A model generated the notes under the pieces. The model did not search any database. It saw only the letters and a list, made by a program, of their open reading frames with translations, and was not told the DNA's origin. 17,285 nucleotides of DNA from JBEIFW01 sp044370695 (GTDB lineage Bacteria; Actinomycetota; Acidimicrobiia; Acidimicrobiales; Ilumatobacteraceae): assembly GCA_044370695.1 (NCBI GenBank), contig JBILVB010000082.1, positions 1-17,285 on the forward strand, given 5' to 3'. Made by a program: the position numbers and the translations under genes. Within the stretch, counting starts at the first letter, position 1. Each line of letters opens with the position of its first letter. This document shows, one piece after another, positions 6,265-14,115 of this stretch.

Positions 6265-7286
6265 TGCCGTCGAAGGAAATCACCATCGAGTCCCTGTCGG
6301 GGACGCAGAAGGCCGCGATCATGCTGATGCAGCTCGGCGCGGACCAGTCGTCCAAGGTGTTGCGGATCCTGACCGAGCAGGAGATCGCCGACGTCATGGC
6401 CGAGGTCGCCCGGCTACGGCGGGTCAAGACCGAGGTGGTGAACGACGTCCTCACCGAGTTCGTCGCCATGACCGAGGCGTCGACGGCGATCACCACCGGC
6501 GGCATCGAGGTCGCTCGCAAGATGCTGGAGCGCACCCTCGGGCCGGAGCGGGCCCAACAGGTGCTCGACGCCGTCACCGCCGGCATGGCGGAACTGCCCT
6601 TCGAGTTCCTGCAGCGACTCGATCCGCGCCAGGTGCTGTCGTACCTCCAGGACGAACACCCGCAGACCATCGCCCTCGTGCTCGCCCACATGCCGCCCGA
6701 ACGCGCGGCGATGGTGATCGGTGGTCTCAACGACGCGCTCCAGCGCGACGTCGCCCATCGGGTCGCGGTGATGGACCGCACGTCGCCGGAGGTGATCAAG
6801 CAGGTCGAAGAAGTGTTGGCCCGCAAACTCGTCAGCGTCGTGAACACCGGTGAGCTCTCCTCGGCGGGTGGGGTGCAGAGTCTCGTCGAGATCCTCAACC
6901 GCTCCGACCGACCGACCGAACGCCTCATCCTCGAGGGTCTCGAGCGCACCTCGCCCGATCTGGCCGACGAGGTGCGTCAGCGGATGTTCGTGTTCGAGGA
7001 CATCGTGCAACTCGACGACCGCAGCGTGCAGCTCGTGCTGCGCCACGTGGACAACAAGGATCTGGCCGTCGCGCTCAAGGGCGTGAAGATGGACGTCCAG
7101 CAGAAGATCCTGCGGAACATGTCCGAGCGAGCGTCGGCGAACCTGACCGACGAGATCAGCCTGCTCGGGCCGATCCGCATCACCCAGGTCGAGGAAGCCC
7201 AGTCGGGCATCGTGCGCATCATCCGGTCGCTGGAGGAGTCGGGTCAGCTGCTGTTGAGTCGGGGTGGCGATGAGTTCGTCGCCTGA
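6264..7286 (+). CDS. fliG: Flagellar motor switch protein FliG
   Basis: FliG sits on the MS ring and generates torque with the stator. The 340-residue product has the N-terminal domain LSGTQKAAIMLMQLGAD, the middle EHPQ motif (residues 131-134) within EHPQTIALVLAHM, and the C-terminal torque helix region with alternating charges (DDRSVQLVLRHVDNKDLAVALKG). All three domains are complete. Two ATGs stand in tandem at 6261 and 6264. The ribosome binding site GGAGG (6254-6258) is better spaced from 6264 (5 nt) than from 6261 (2 nt), so 6264 was chosen. The 3' end overlaps fliH by 17 bases. The C-terminal tail after the torque domain is short (LLLSRGGDEFVA). Confidence 0.97.
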   Translation: MPSKEITIESLSGTQKAAIMLMQLGADQSSKVLRILTEQEIADVMAEVARLRRVKTEVVNDVLTEFVAMTEASTAITTGGIEVARKMLERTLGPERAQQVLDAVTAGMAELPFEFLQRLDPRQVLSYLQDEHPQTIALVLAHMPPERAAMVIGGLNDALQRDVAHRVAVMDRTSPEVIKQVEEVLARKLVSVVNTGELSSAGGVQSLVEILNRSDRPTERLILEGLERTSPDLADEVRQRMFVFEDIVQLDDRSVQLVLRHVDNKDLAVALKGVKMDVQQKILRNMSERASANLTDEISLLGPIRITQVEEAQSGIVRIIRSLEESGQLLLSRGGDEFVA

Positions 7287-7941
7287 GGCGCCGGCGCGAC
7301 CGCGCGGTCGGATCGTCCGGGCCGCCGAGCACCGCTCGCTCGACTTGCGGGACCTTGCGACCGGCTCCTCGCTCACGGTCGCAGCGGTCGACCAGGCCAC
7401 GCTCGCCCAGTTGCGCCAGTCTGCGTACGACGAGGGGTTCGCGCAGGGCCTGCAAGAGGGCGTCGTCGCCGGATGGGCCGAGGCCGAGCGCCGACTCGCC
7501 GAGGAATCCGACCGTCGGCGGACCGAGACGGCTGCGCTGGTCGCGACGCTGTCGGCCGCCACCGAGCGGGCCGTGGCGGCCGACCGGCTCCGTCTCCACG
7601 AGCTCGCCGACGAGCTGCTGGACACGGCGCTCACCCTGGCCGAGGACGTCCTCGGTCACGACGTGCGCTGGTCCCCGTCGGCCGGACAGGACGCGCTGCG
7701 TCGGGCGCTCGCCGTCCTGGGCGACGACGTCGCGACCTTCGTCGCGCGTCTGCATCCCGACGACGTGGAGTCCCTCGGCGCGTCCCCAGGGCCGGCGGGC
7801 GCCAGCTTCGAGGTGGTCGCGGATCCGACGGTCGGCCGGGGCGGGTGCATCGTCGAAGCGGGTGCTGCGCGCGTCGACGCTCGGCTCGGTGCGGCGATGG
7901 CCCGCGTCCGGGCCGCACTCTCGGCCGAGGTCGACGCGTGA
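7270..7941 (+). CDS. fliH: Flagellar export ATPase regulator/stator FliH
   Basis: FliH binds FliI, restrains its ATPase and tethers it to the switch. The 223-residue protein has a variable N-terminus (about 45 residues), the typical YDEGFAQGLQEG block with Gly-x3-Gly spacing (residues 53-64), a long Arg/Glu/Ala coiled region (to about 130), and the V/A-ATPase-E-like C-terminal domain. That domain ends with DPTVGRGGCIVEAGAARVDARLG, a well-known FliH feature. The start is ATG 7270, inside the fliG end. A GTG at 7264 is in frame and possible. The gene sits between fliG and fliI in the standard order, and its stop overlaps the fliI GTG (GTGA). Confidence 0.93.
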   Translation: MSSSPEAPARPRGRIVRAAEHRSLDLRDLATGSSLTVAAVDQATLAQLRQSAYDEGFAQGLQEGVVAGWAEAERRLAEESDRRRTETAALVATLSAATERAVAADRLRLHELADELLDTALTLAEDVLGHDVRWSPSAGQDALRRALAVLGDDVATFVARLHPDDVESLGASPGPAGASFEVVADPTVGRGGCIVEAGAARVDARLGAAMARVRAALSAEVDA

Positions 7942-9251
7942 CGACCCTGGTGCGCAGTCATCCTCGTCTGGCCGCGATGCGCGAGGCCGCCCGACCGGTC
8001 CGCTCCGGCCGGGTCACCGGTGTGTCCGCGATGTCGCTCGAGATCGCCGGCGTCGCGGCCGGGCTGGGCGACGAGATCCTGGTCGAGGGTGCAGGCGGCA
8101 CGCTCAGCGGCGAGGTGGTGGCCATGCGGCGGGACGCCGTCGTGTGCATGCCGTTCGGGGAGCTGCGGGGAGTGCGGATCGGCGACCGGGCCCGTCACTC
8201 CGGGCGGCCTCCGAGTCTGTCGGTCGGTTGGGACCTCCGGGGTCGCGTGCTCGACGGGCTCGGGCGTCCCCTCGACGGCCGCCCGCTGCCGGCGTCGGCG
8301 GCGCGCGTGACGGTGGAGGGGGATGCCCCGCACCCCTTGCGTCGGGCCCGGGTGAGCCGACCCCTGCCCCTGGGGGTCAAGGTGCTCGACACGCTGGTGC
8401 CCTGCGGGCGGGGCCAGCGCATCGGGATCATGGCGGGCTCGGGGGTCGGCAAGTCGAGCCTGCTGTCGATGATCGCTCGCGGGACCGAGGCCGAGATCTC
8501 GGTGTTGGCGCTCGTCGGCGAACGTGGGCGCGAGGTCCGAGAGTTCATCGAGCACGACCTCGGGCCGGAGGGCCTGGCCCGTTCGGTCGTGGTCGTGGCG
8601 ACGTCCGACGAACCGGCGATGGTGCGGCTCCGGGCTGCGTACACCGCGACCCGCATCGCCGAGTGGTTCCGCGACGAAGGGTGCGACGTCGTGCTGATGA
8701 TGGATTCCGTCACCCGCTTCTGCATGGCGCAGCGCGAGATCGGTCTCGCCGCCGGGGAGCCGCCTGCGACCCGCGGCTATCCGCCGTCGGTGTTCGGCCT
8801 CCTGCCCCGCCTGCTCGAGCGGGCCGGGGCCGCCGAGCAGGGATCGATCACCGGGCTCTACACGGTGTTGGTCGAGGGCGACGACCTCAACGACCCCGTG
8901 GGCGACGCCGTGCGGTCGATCCTCGACGGCCACGTCGTGCTCTCCCGTCGCCTGGCGACCGCCGGGCATTTCCCGACCGTCGACGTGCTGGAGTCGGTGT
9001 CCCGGGTGGCCCCGGCCATCACCACACCCGAGCAGCGACGAGCCGCCACCGAACTTCGGCGGCTGCTGGCGGCGCACCGGGACGCGAAGGACCTCGTCGA
9101 GATCGGTGCCTACGTCGCCGGGACGAACCCGCTGGTCGACCGTGCCGTCGAGCGGGCCGACGAGATCCGGGCGTTCCTCACGCAGGATCTGGACGAGACC
9201 GTTCCCGTGGTGGCGGCTTGGAGCGAACTCGCGCAGGTGGTGGCCCCGTGA
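7938..9251 (+). CDS. fliI: Flagellum-specific export ATPase FliI
   Basis: FliI hydrolyses ATP to help load and unfold substrates at the flagellar export gate. The protein is 437 residues from GTG 7938. The nucleotide-binding loop GSGVGKSS lies near residues 167-174 and the Walker B strand VVLMMDSVTRF near 251-261. Further family blocks are GERGREVREFI, TSDEPAMVR, GYPPSVFGLLPRLLERAG, LVEGDDLNDPV and DGHVVLSR. The frame is open further upstream, but that part runs through fliH in another frame and lacks conserved sequence. A GTG at 7950 is an alternative start. GTGA overlaps join it to fliH before and fliJ after. Confidence 0.97.
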   Translation: MTTLVRSHPRLAAMREAARPVRSGRVTGVSAMSLEIAGVAAGLGDEILVEGAGGTLSGEVVAMRRDAVVCMPFGELRGVRIGDRARHSGRPPSLSVGWDLRGRVLDGLGRPLDGRPLPASAARVTVEGDAPHPLRRARVSRPLPLGVKVLDTLVPCGRGQRIGIMAGSGVGKSSLLSMIARGTEAEISVLALVGERGREVREFIEHDLGPEGLARSVVVVATSDEPAMVRLRAAYTATRIAEWFRDEGCDVVLMMDSVTRFCMAQREIGLAAGEPPATRGYPPSVFGLLPRLLERAGAAEQGSITGLYTVLVEGDDLNDPVGDAVRSILDGHVVLSRRLATAGHFPTVDVLESVSRVAPAITTPEQRRAATELRRLLAAHRDAKDLVEIGAYVAGTNPLVDRAVERADEIRAFLTQDLDETVPVVAAWSELAQVVAP

Positions 9252-9688
9252 AGCGGTACCGCTTCCGCCTCGCCGGGGTGCTCAAGGTGCGCCGGGCCAC
9301 GGAGGACGCAGCCAAGGGACGCCTGGCGGAGGCCAATCGTGCCGTCAACACGGCCGAGGGGGACCTCGAGGCGCGCCGTCGCGCCTACGAGTCCCTCGAG
9401 CCGATGCGCCGCCAGCGGACCGCACGGCAGTTCCACGAAGAGGTCGAGCTCCGGCGAGCCGTGGCGCTGTCGGTCATCACGTCCCGTCAGCTCTTCGAAG
9501 ACGCCCGTGCGACGGCCGAGTTGCGCCGGCGCGATCTCGTGGCGGCCCGTCAGGACGTCGAGGCGCTCGAACGGATGGAGGAGCGCGAGCGCGAGGCGCA
9601 CGCGCTCGAGCGACGTCGGGACGAGGACCTCCTGGCCGACGACGTGGTGAACTCCCGGTTCAAGCGGCTCGACGGGGGTGAACCGTGA
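9248..9688 (+). CDS. fliJ: Flagellar export protein FliJ
   Basis: FliJ is the central stalk of the export ATPase complex and an escort for chaperones. The 146-residue protein is almost wholly helical and highly charged, as the family is. It opens with YRFRLAGVLKVRR (residues 4-16), the usual FliJ start (f.f.L..vL..R), and continues as an antiparallel coiled coil rich in Arg, Glu and Ala. The start GTG 9248 overlaps the fliI stop (GTGA). The same frame is open far upstream through fliH and fliI, but only this part has FliJ features. It overlaps the following hydrolase gene by GTGA. Confidence 0.93.
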   Translation: MKRYRFRLAGVLKVRRATEDAAKGRLAEANRAVNTAEGDLEARRRAYESLEPMRRQRTARQFHEEVELRRAVALSVITSRQLFEDARATAELRRRDLVAARQDVEALERMEEREREAHALERRRDEDLLADDVVNSRFKRLDGGEP

Positions 9689-10707
9689 TCCCGCCCGCCC
9701 TCGCGACGATCCAGGCGCGGATCAGTTCGATCGAGAGCCGGTTCCGACCCGCAGCGGCGAGCGACGGCACGTCGGGCTTCGCCTCGGCCCTCGACGCCGC
9801 CGTCGCGCAGCGCACGGCGGCCACGTCGGGGACCACGCCGATGCGCGCCTCGTCGCTCGACACGACGGCACGGATCACGGCTCCGGCCGCCACCCGGTAC
9901 CCGACCGGGACGGAGATCGTGAACGAGGCAGCCAGTTACCTCGGCACGCCGTACGTGTTCGGGAGCGCGAATCCGAGCGTCGGACTCGACTGCTCGGGCC
10001 TCGTCAAGGTGGCCTTCGCCAAGTTCGGCATCGACCTGCCCCACTACACGGGGTCCCAGATCCAACTCGGCCGGCCGGTGGCGTCGCTCGCACAAGCCCG
10101 GCCCGGTGATCTGGTCTTCTTCGGTTCCGACATCGGGCACATGGGCATCTATCTCGGCAACGGCCAGATGCTGCACGCTCCCGAGACCGGAGACGTCGTG
10201 CGCGTCGCGCCGGTGCGCACCGACATCGTCGGGATCCGGCGCCTCACGGGCGCCGACGCTGCCGGCCTTCCCCGGCTTCCCGGCACACCGGTGGTCGGCG
10301 GAGCGGGGATCGCCTTGCGCGACGCCGCTGCGGCGCCGTACCTCGGGTTGTTCGCCGAAGCGTCACGCCGCACGGGCGTCTCCGCCGAACTGCTCGCAGC
10401 CGTGGCCAAGGTCGAGTCGTCGTTCCGACCCGACGCGGTGTCACCCGCAGGTGCCCAAGGACTCATGCAGATCATGCCTGCGACCGCCCGTGGGCTCGGC
10501 GTCGACGATCCCTTCGACCCGGCGCAGGCCGTCGACGGGGCGTCCCGCATGCTCGCCGGGTTGATCGAGCAGTTCGGCTCGGTGCCGCTCGCGCTCGCCG
10601 CCTACAACGCCGGACCGAACGCCGTGCTGCGCGCCGGAGGCGTGCCCTCGGCGGGGGTCCAACGCTACGTCGACAAGGTGCTCGGCTTCGCCGGGCCCGT
10701 CACCTGA
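9685..10707 (+). CDS. Two-domain peptidoglycan hydrolase: NlpC/P60 endopeptidase plus lytic transglycosylase, probable rod-clearing enzyme
   Basis: This 340-residue protein appears able to cut both the peptide and glycan parts of the cell wall. An N-terminal segment of about 70 residues is Ala/Ser/Thr-rich, with an opening helix IQARISSIESRF. The NlpC/P60 domain (about 74-190) has the catalytic Cys103 in DCSG, His152 in HMGIYLG and His164 in LHAPETG. The lytic transglycosylase (SLT) domain (about 225-335) has the catalytic Glu244 in KVESSFRP, then GAQGLMQIMPATA and LAAYNAGPNAV. All key residues are present. No Sec signal peptide is visible. Like FlgJ of enterobacteria, it may be exported by the flagellar machine. 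It overlaps fliJ (GTGA) and precedes fliK, so it should act when the rod crosses the wall. Which activity dominates is unknown. Confidence 0.9.
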   Translation: MIPPALATIQARISSIESRFRPAAASDGTSGFASALDAAVAQRTAATSGTTPMRASSLDTTARITAPAATRYPTGTEIVNEAASYLGTPYVFGSANPSVGLDCSGLVKVAFAKFGIDLPHYTGSQIQLGRPVASLAQARPGDLVFFGSDIGHMGIYLGNGQMLHAPETGDVVRVAPVRTDIVGIRRLTGADAAGLPRLPGTPVVGGAGIALRDAAAAPYLGLFAEASRRTGVSAELLAAVAKVESSFRPDAVSPAGAQGLMQIMPATARGLGVDDPFDPAQAVDGASRMLAGLIEQFGSVPLALAAYNAGPNAVLRAGGVPSAGVQRYVDKVLGFAGPVT

Positions 10708-10725
10708 TGGATCGAGGAGGAGTAC

Positions 10726-12195
10726 GTGACGCCTTCCGTTGCGCTCGAGCGCAGCACGACCGTCGATCGTCCGGGGGAACCCGGCTCGGTGTCGGCCGCT
10801 GCGGACGCCGAGGTTCCGACCGACCTGTTCGCCCTGTTGCTGGCCGCGTTCGCGGCCCCGGTACCGCTGCCCGTCGATGCCGAGGATGCTCCGCCCTCGT
10901 CGCCGGTCACGACGACGGTGCCGGGTGCGCTCGTCATCGATCTGCGAACCGTCGCAACGCTGACTGGCGCCCCGGTGGGTGATCCGGTTCCGGTCGGCGG
11001 GGAGCTCCGGTCGCCGGCCGGGCCCGTCGACCCCGACGGTCCGGCGGCAACCGTCGCCGAGCCGGTCGCGCTCGATCCGCTCGGGTCGGATTCGGCCGAC
11101 GTGGTTGCTGCCGCGTCGGTCGCGCCCCTCGGAGCGACGGTTGTTCCGCCGGTCCTGACGGCAGTCGGCGACGATGCGGCGACGCCGAGCGCAGCGTCCG
11201 TCGGACGGGCACCCGGGTCGGTCACTCCGTCACCGGTGCCGGCGCCCCCGGCGGTGCGAGCCTCCGCGATCGGCTCCCCGGGCGGCGCGGACGCGACGTC
11301 AGCCGAGGCGGCGCCCCCACCCGTCGTCGCAGTCGGACCCGAGCGACGAGCCGACCTCGTGCCCGAGGTCCCCTCGGCTGCGACGGCGGGGGAGTCCACC
11401 CCTGCTGCGTCCGTACGGGACACCGCACCGTCCGCACCGTCCGCACCGGACCCCTTCGTCGCGGTGGCGAGCGAGGCGACGAGTGACACCGGGACCGGGA
11501 CCGGCACCGGGACCGGGAGCGAACCCGGTCCGGACCCGACCGTACGCGTGCGGCCCGTCGCGGCGAGGCCGGCGAACGGTGAGGGCGGGGCGCCGATGGT
11601 CGAATCCGCCGGGCTCCGACCGAGCGAGGTCTCGGTCGAGGCTCCGTCCGAGCCGGCCGAGCGCCCCGAGCCCTCCGCAGCGCAGCCGTCCCCGCCACCG
11701 GCTCCGGCAGCGACGAGCGCCCCCGTGGTGGCTCGGCCTGCCGCCCTGGTGTCGGCCGCCGAGGTCCACCACGTCGCTCCGACGCCGGCCCCCGTGCCCG
11801 AGCAGCTGGTCGACGTGGTCGCACCGCTGCGCGACCGTGGGGACGGCTCGTATCGGCTTGCGGTCGACGTGCACCCGGGTGAACTCGGACGGGTGCGCCT
11901 CGACGTGCAGGTCGAGGCGGGCACCGTCCACATCAGCCTGCGCGCCGAGCAGCCCTCCACCGCCCGTCTCCTCGAAGGGAGCCTCGACCAACTGCGCCAG
12001 GCGCTGGAGTCCTCCGGCGTGGCGACCGGCCAGCTCAGCCTGTCCGACGGCGGCCGTCAACAACCGGGAGGACCCGACCGTGGTCGAGGTGCCCGCCGCG
12101 GTGGGCCCGACGACGACCCGATCGCTGCACCGCTGGCGACCACCCCGACCCTGCGTCCCGTCTCCGTCGAGCGAGCGCTCGACGTGCTGCTCTGA
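10726..12195 (+). CDS. fliK: Flagellar hook-length control protein FliK
   Basis: FliK measures hook length and switches export from hook to filament substrates. The 489-residue protein has a long, low-complexity Ala/Pro/Val/Ser/Asp-rich region (about residues 1-355), typical of the unfolded ruler. The compact C-terminal switch domain follows (about 362-445), with the conserved pattern VDVHPGELGRVRLDVQVEAG, then VHISLRAEQPSTARLLEGSL and LRQALESSGV. A 45-residue Gly/Arg/Pro tail follows. GAGGAGGAG (10714-10722) precedes the start GTG 10726. The ruler contains a perfect hexanucleotide repeat (11488-11517). Identity rests on the C-terminal domain and on the position before flgD and flgE, since the N-terminal part is not conserved. 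Confidence 0.9.
   Translation: MTPSVALERSTTVDRPGEPGSVSAAADAEVPTDLFALLLAAFAAPVPLPVDAEDAPPSSPVTTTVPGALVIDLRTVATLTGAPVGDPVPVGGELRSPAGPVDPDGPAATVAEPVALDPLGSDSADVVAAASVAPLGATVVPPVLTAVGDDAATPSAASVGRAPGSVTPSPVPAPPAVRASAIGSPGGADATSAEAAPPPVVAVGPERRADLVPEVPSAATAGESTPAASVRDTAPSAPSAPDPFVAVASEATSDTGTGTGTGTGSEPGPDPTVRVRPVAARPANGEGGAPMVESAGLRPSEVSVEAPSEPAERPEPSAAQPSPPPAPAATSAPVVARPAALVSAAEVHHVAPTPAPVPEQLVDVVAPLRDRGDGSYRLAVDVHPGELGRVRLDVQVEAGTVHISLRAEQPSTARLLEGSLDQLRQALESSGVATGQLSLSDGGRQQPGGPDRGRGARRGGPDDDPIAAPLATTPTLRPVSVERALDVLL
11488..11517 (+). repeat. Near-perfect hexanucleotide repeat (ACCGGG)5 inside fliK
   Basis: Five units read ACC GG(G/C) and encode five Thr-Gly pairs. The third unit has C instead of G in its last position. 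A second short tandem, two copies of ACCGTCCGC, lies nearby at 11427-11444 and encodes repeated Pro-Ser-Ala. Unit number changes would stay in frame and alter ruler length by two or three residues each. Confidence 0.85.
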
Positions 12196-12205
12196 GAGGA
12201 ACGAC

Positions 12206-12694
12206 GTGCCCGATCCGGTCAGCATCACCCCTCCGCCGCCCACACCGATCGTCGTCGGTGGGCAGCCTGCATCCAACACGCCGACGAAGAAGAACAACGG
12301 CGATTTCAACAAGGACGACTTCCTCGCGCTGCTCGTGGCGCAGCTCAAGTACCAGAACCCGCTCAGCCCGACCGACCCGACGTCGATGATGCAGCAGTCC
12401 GTGCAGTTCTCGATGCTCGAGGCGCTCCAACAGATCGCCGAAGCGAGCGCGAGCGGCGGGACCCGCGATCTGCTTCAGGCGACGTCGATGATCGGCCGAA
12501 GAGTCACGTGGTTCGACGGATCCACCAACGTCAGCGGCGTCGTCACCGGCGTCAAGTCCGATCCCAACGACACCACCGGGCTGAAGGTCCTCGTCGGAAC
12601 CAGGCCCATCCCCATCACGTCGATCCTCGAAGTGGCCGACGTACCGACCTCCACCCCTGCTTCGTCGTCTCTCGTCACCGGAAGGAACTACTGA
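12206..12694 (+). CDS. flgD: Flagellar hook assembly scaffold (hook cap) FlgD
   Basis: FlgD caps the growing hook and is discarded when the hook is complete. The 162-residue protein has a Pro-rich N-terminus and the family signature DFLALLVAQLKYQNP (residues 38-52), followed by LSPTDPTSMM and FSMLEALQQI. A C-terminal beta segment includes IGRRVTWFDG and ITSILEV. It is at the short end for FlgD and appears to lack the larger tudor/Fn3-like C-terminal region of enterobacterial proteins. The start is GTG 12206, with GAGAGGA at 12194-12200. The gene lies 10 nt after fliK, and its stop overlaps the flgE ATG by one base. Confidence 0.94.
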   Translation: MPDPVSITPPPPTPIVVGGQPASNTPTKKNNGDFNKDDFLALLVAQLKYQNPLSPTDPTSMMQQSVQFSMLEALQQIAEASASGGTRDLLQATSMIGRRVTWFDGSTNVSGVVTGVKSDPNDTTGLKVLVGTRPIPITSILEVADVPTSTPASSSLVTGRNY

Positions 12695-13938
12695 TGCTTC
12701 GCTCCATGTTCACGGCGGTCACCGGCCTGCGGTCCCACCAGGTGATGATGGATGTCACCGGTAACAACATCGCCAACGTCAACACCGTCGGCTTCAAGTC
12801 GTCGGCCACGGTGTTCCAGGACCTGCTCACCCAGACCATCGCAGGTGCCTCGGCCCTGAACCCCAACGAGGGTGGCATCAACCCGGCGATGGTCGGCCTC
12901 GGGGTGCGCGTCGCCGGCACCTCGCTCAGCATGAGCCAGGGCGCGACGCAGATGACCAACAAGAACACCGACATCTCGATCCAGGGTGACGGGTTCTTCA
13001 TCCTGCGGACCGAGAACACGAACATGTACGCCCGAGCCGGTTCGTTCAACTTCGATGCGCTCGGTCGGCTCGTGTCGCCCGACGGCGGCATCCTCCAAGG
13101 CTGGATCGCGGACGCCAACGGTCAGATCCTGCTGAACGCAGCGCCCGGCGACCTGCGGATGCCCCTCGGTCAGTCGATCCCACCGCTGGCCACCAGCACC
13201 ATCAACCTGCAAGGCAACCTCGATGCGGCCAGCCCGACCGGGTTCCAGGTGACGAGCTCGGTGCAGATCACGGACCGGCAGGGCACCAGCTACAACGTCA
13301 ACATCAACTACACCAAGCAGGCGGCGCCGAACACCTGGGGGGTGACGGCGTCGGCGATCATCAACGGGGTGACCACACCGTTGACCGTCTCCGGAGGGCC
13401 GCTCACCTTCAACCCCAACACCGGGACCGTGACGAGTGGGCCGATCGCGATCACGCCGACGTTCGGGAACTTCCCCGGTCCGATCAGCCTCGACACCGGT
13501 ACGCCCGGCCAGCCCGACGCCTGCACCGGTTTCGCCGGCAGTTCGACGTTGATCGCCGCCCGTCAGAACGGCTACGGCCTGGGCATCCTGCAGTCGTTCA
13601 CGATCGGCGCCGACGGGGTGATGATGGGCGTGTTCTCCAACGGCCGCAACCGTGCCGTCGGACGCGTGGCGATGGCGGCGTTCACCAACCCCACGGGCCT
13701 CGAGGTGACCGGCCGGTCGATGTACCGGGAGTCCGCGAACAGCGGTGTCGCCCAGGTCGGCGTGTCGAACTCCGGAGGCCGCGGGATGATCGCCGCCGGC
13801 ACGCTCGAGATGTCGAACACCGATCTCGCCCGGGAGTTCACCAACCTCATCCTCGCCCAGCGCGGGTTCCAGGCCAACAGCCGGATGATCACCTCCTCCG
13901 ACGAGATGCTGCAGGACCTCGTGAACCTGAAGCGGTGA
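12694..13938 (+). CDS. flgE: Flagellar hook protein FlgE
   Basis: FlgE polymerises into the hook, the universal joint between rod and filament. The 414-residue protein starts at ATG 12694, with AAGGA at 12682-12686. The N-terminal axial block is GNNIANVNTVGFK (residues 23-35), followed by the FlgE/F/G-type segment QMTNKNTDISIQGDGFF. The middle is a beta-rich D1/D2 region with many Thr, Asn and Gly. The C-terminal axial block has GRGMIAAGTLEMSNTDLA, then EFTNLILAQRGFQANSRMI and DEMLQDLVNLKR. The gene's position directly after flgD supports a hook role. No separate FlgF or FlgG distal-rod gene is in the window. It is the last gene of its operon segment, followed by a hairpin and a new promoter. 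Confidence 0.95.
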   Translation: MLRSMFTAVTGLRSHQVMMDVTGNNIANVNTVGFKSSATVFQDLLTQTIAGASALNPNEGGINPAMVGLGVRVAGTSLSMSQGATQMTNKNTDISIQGDGFFILRTENTNMYARAGSFNFDALGRLVSPDGGILQGWIADANGQILLNAAPGDLRMPLGQSIPPLATSTINLQGNLDAASPTGFQVTSSVQITDRQGTSYNVNINYTKQAAPNTWGVTASAIINGVTTPLTVSGGPLTFNPNTGTVTSGPIAITPTFGNFPGPISLDTGTPGQPDACTGFAGSSTLIAARQNGYGLGILQSFTIGADGVMMGVFSNGRNRAVGRVAMAAFTNPTGLEVTGRSMYRESANSGVAQVGVSNSGGRGMIAAGTLEMSNTDLAREFTNLILAQRGFQANSRMITSSDEMLQDLVNLKR

Positions 13939-13958
13939 CCGATCCGGCGGGGCCTGGC

Positions 13959-13977
13959 CCGGTCGCGTCGGGACCGG
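13959..13977 (+). terminator. Hairpin after flgE, weak terminator candidate
   Basis: CCGGTC (13959-13964) pairs with GACCGG (13972-13977) with a 7-nt loop, 20 nt after the flgE stop. It has no T-run, and the stem is only 6 bp. A GGGC/GCCC pair just before it may add structure. Termination here would fit the new promoter found downstream, but the call is weak in such GC-rich DNA. Confidence 0.3.
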
Positions 13978-14045
13978 CTCCGCTGGGACTGCAGGGGTTC
14001 GCTGATCGTCAGGGCTCCGTCTGGTCGCTCAACGAGTCCTCAGCA

Positions 14046-14076
14046 CACTCAATCGGGCCGCGGCGACGGCCGATCC
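14046..14076 (+). promoter_or_regulatory. Sigma-28-type promoter of the flbD-motA-motB-fliL operon
   Basis: CACTCAAT (14046-14053), a 15-nt spacer and GCCGATCC (14069-14076). Counted from TCAA (14049-14052), the gap to GCCGAT is 16 nt, as in the flagellin promoter, and the -10 octamer is identical to that one. The start of transcription would be near 14084, about 30 nt before the flbD ATG. The rest of the 177-nt gap shows only the hairpin after flgE. Motor genes are classical sigma-28 targets. Confidence 0.7.
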
Positions 14077-14115
14077 CAGCGCCGAGCGCCTGCTCCCCCG
14101 GCAAGGACATCCGAC

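Noticed and set aside
7473..7937. Upstream extension of the fliI frame through fliH
   Set aside because: It has no conserved ATPase sequence. GTG 7938, overlapping the fliH stop, gives a normal FliI length and N-terminus.
7355..9247. Upstream extension of the fliJ frame through fliH and fliI
   Set aside because: Only 9248-9688 shows FliJ features. The upstream part is a low-complexity Arg/Pro/Ser shadow of fliH and fliI.
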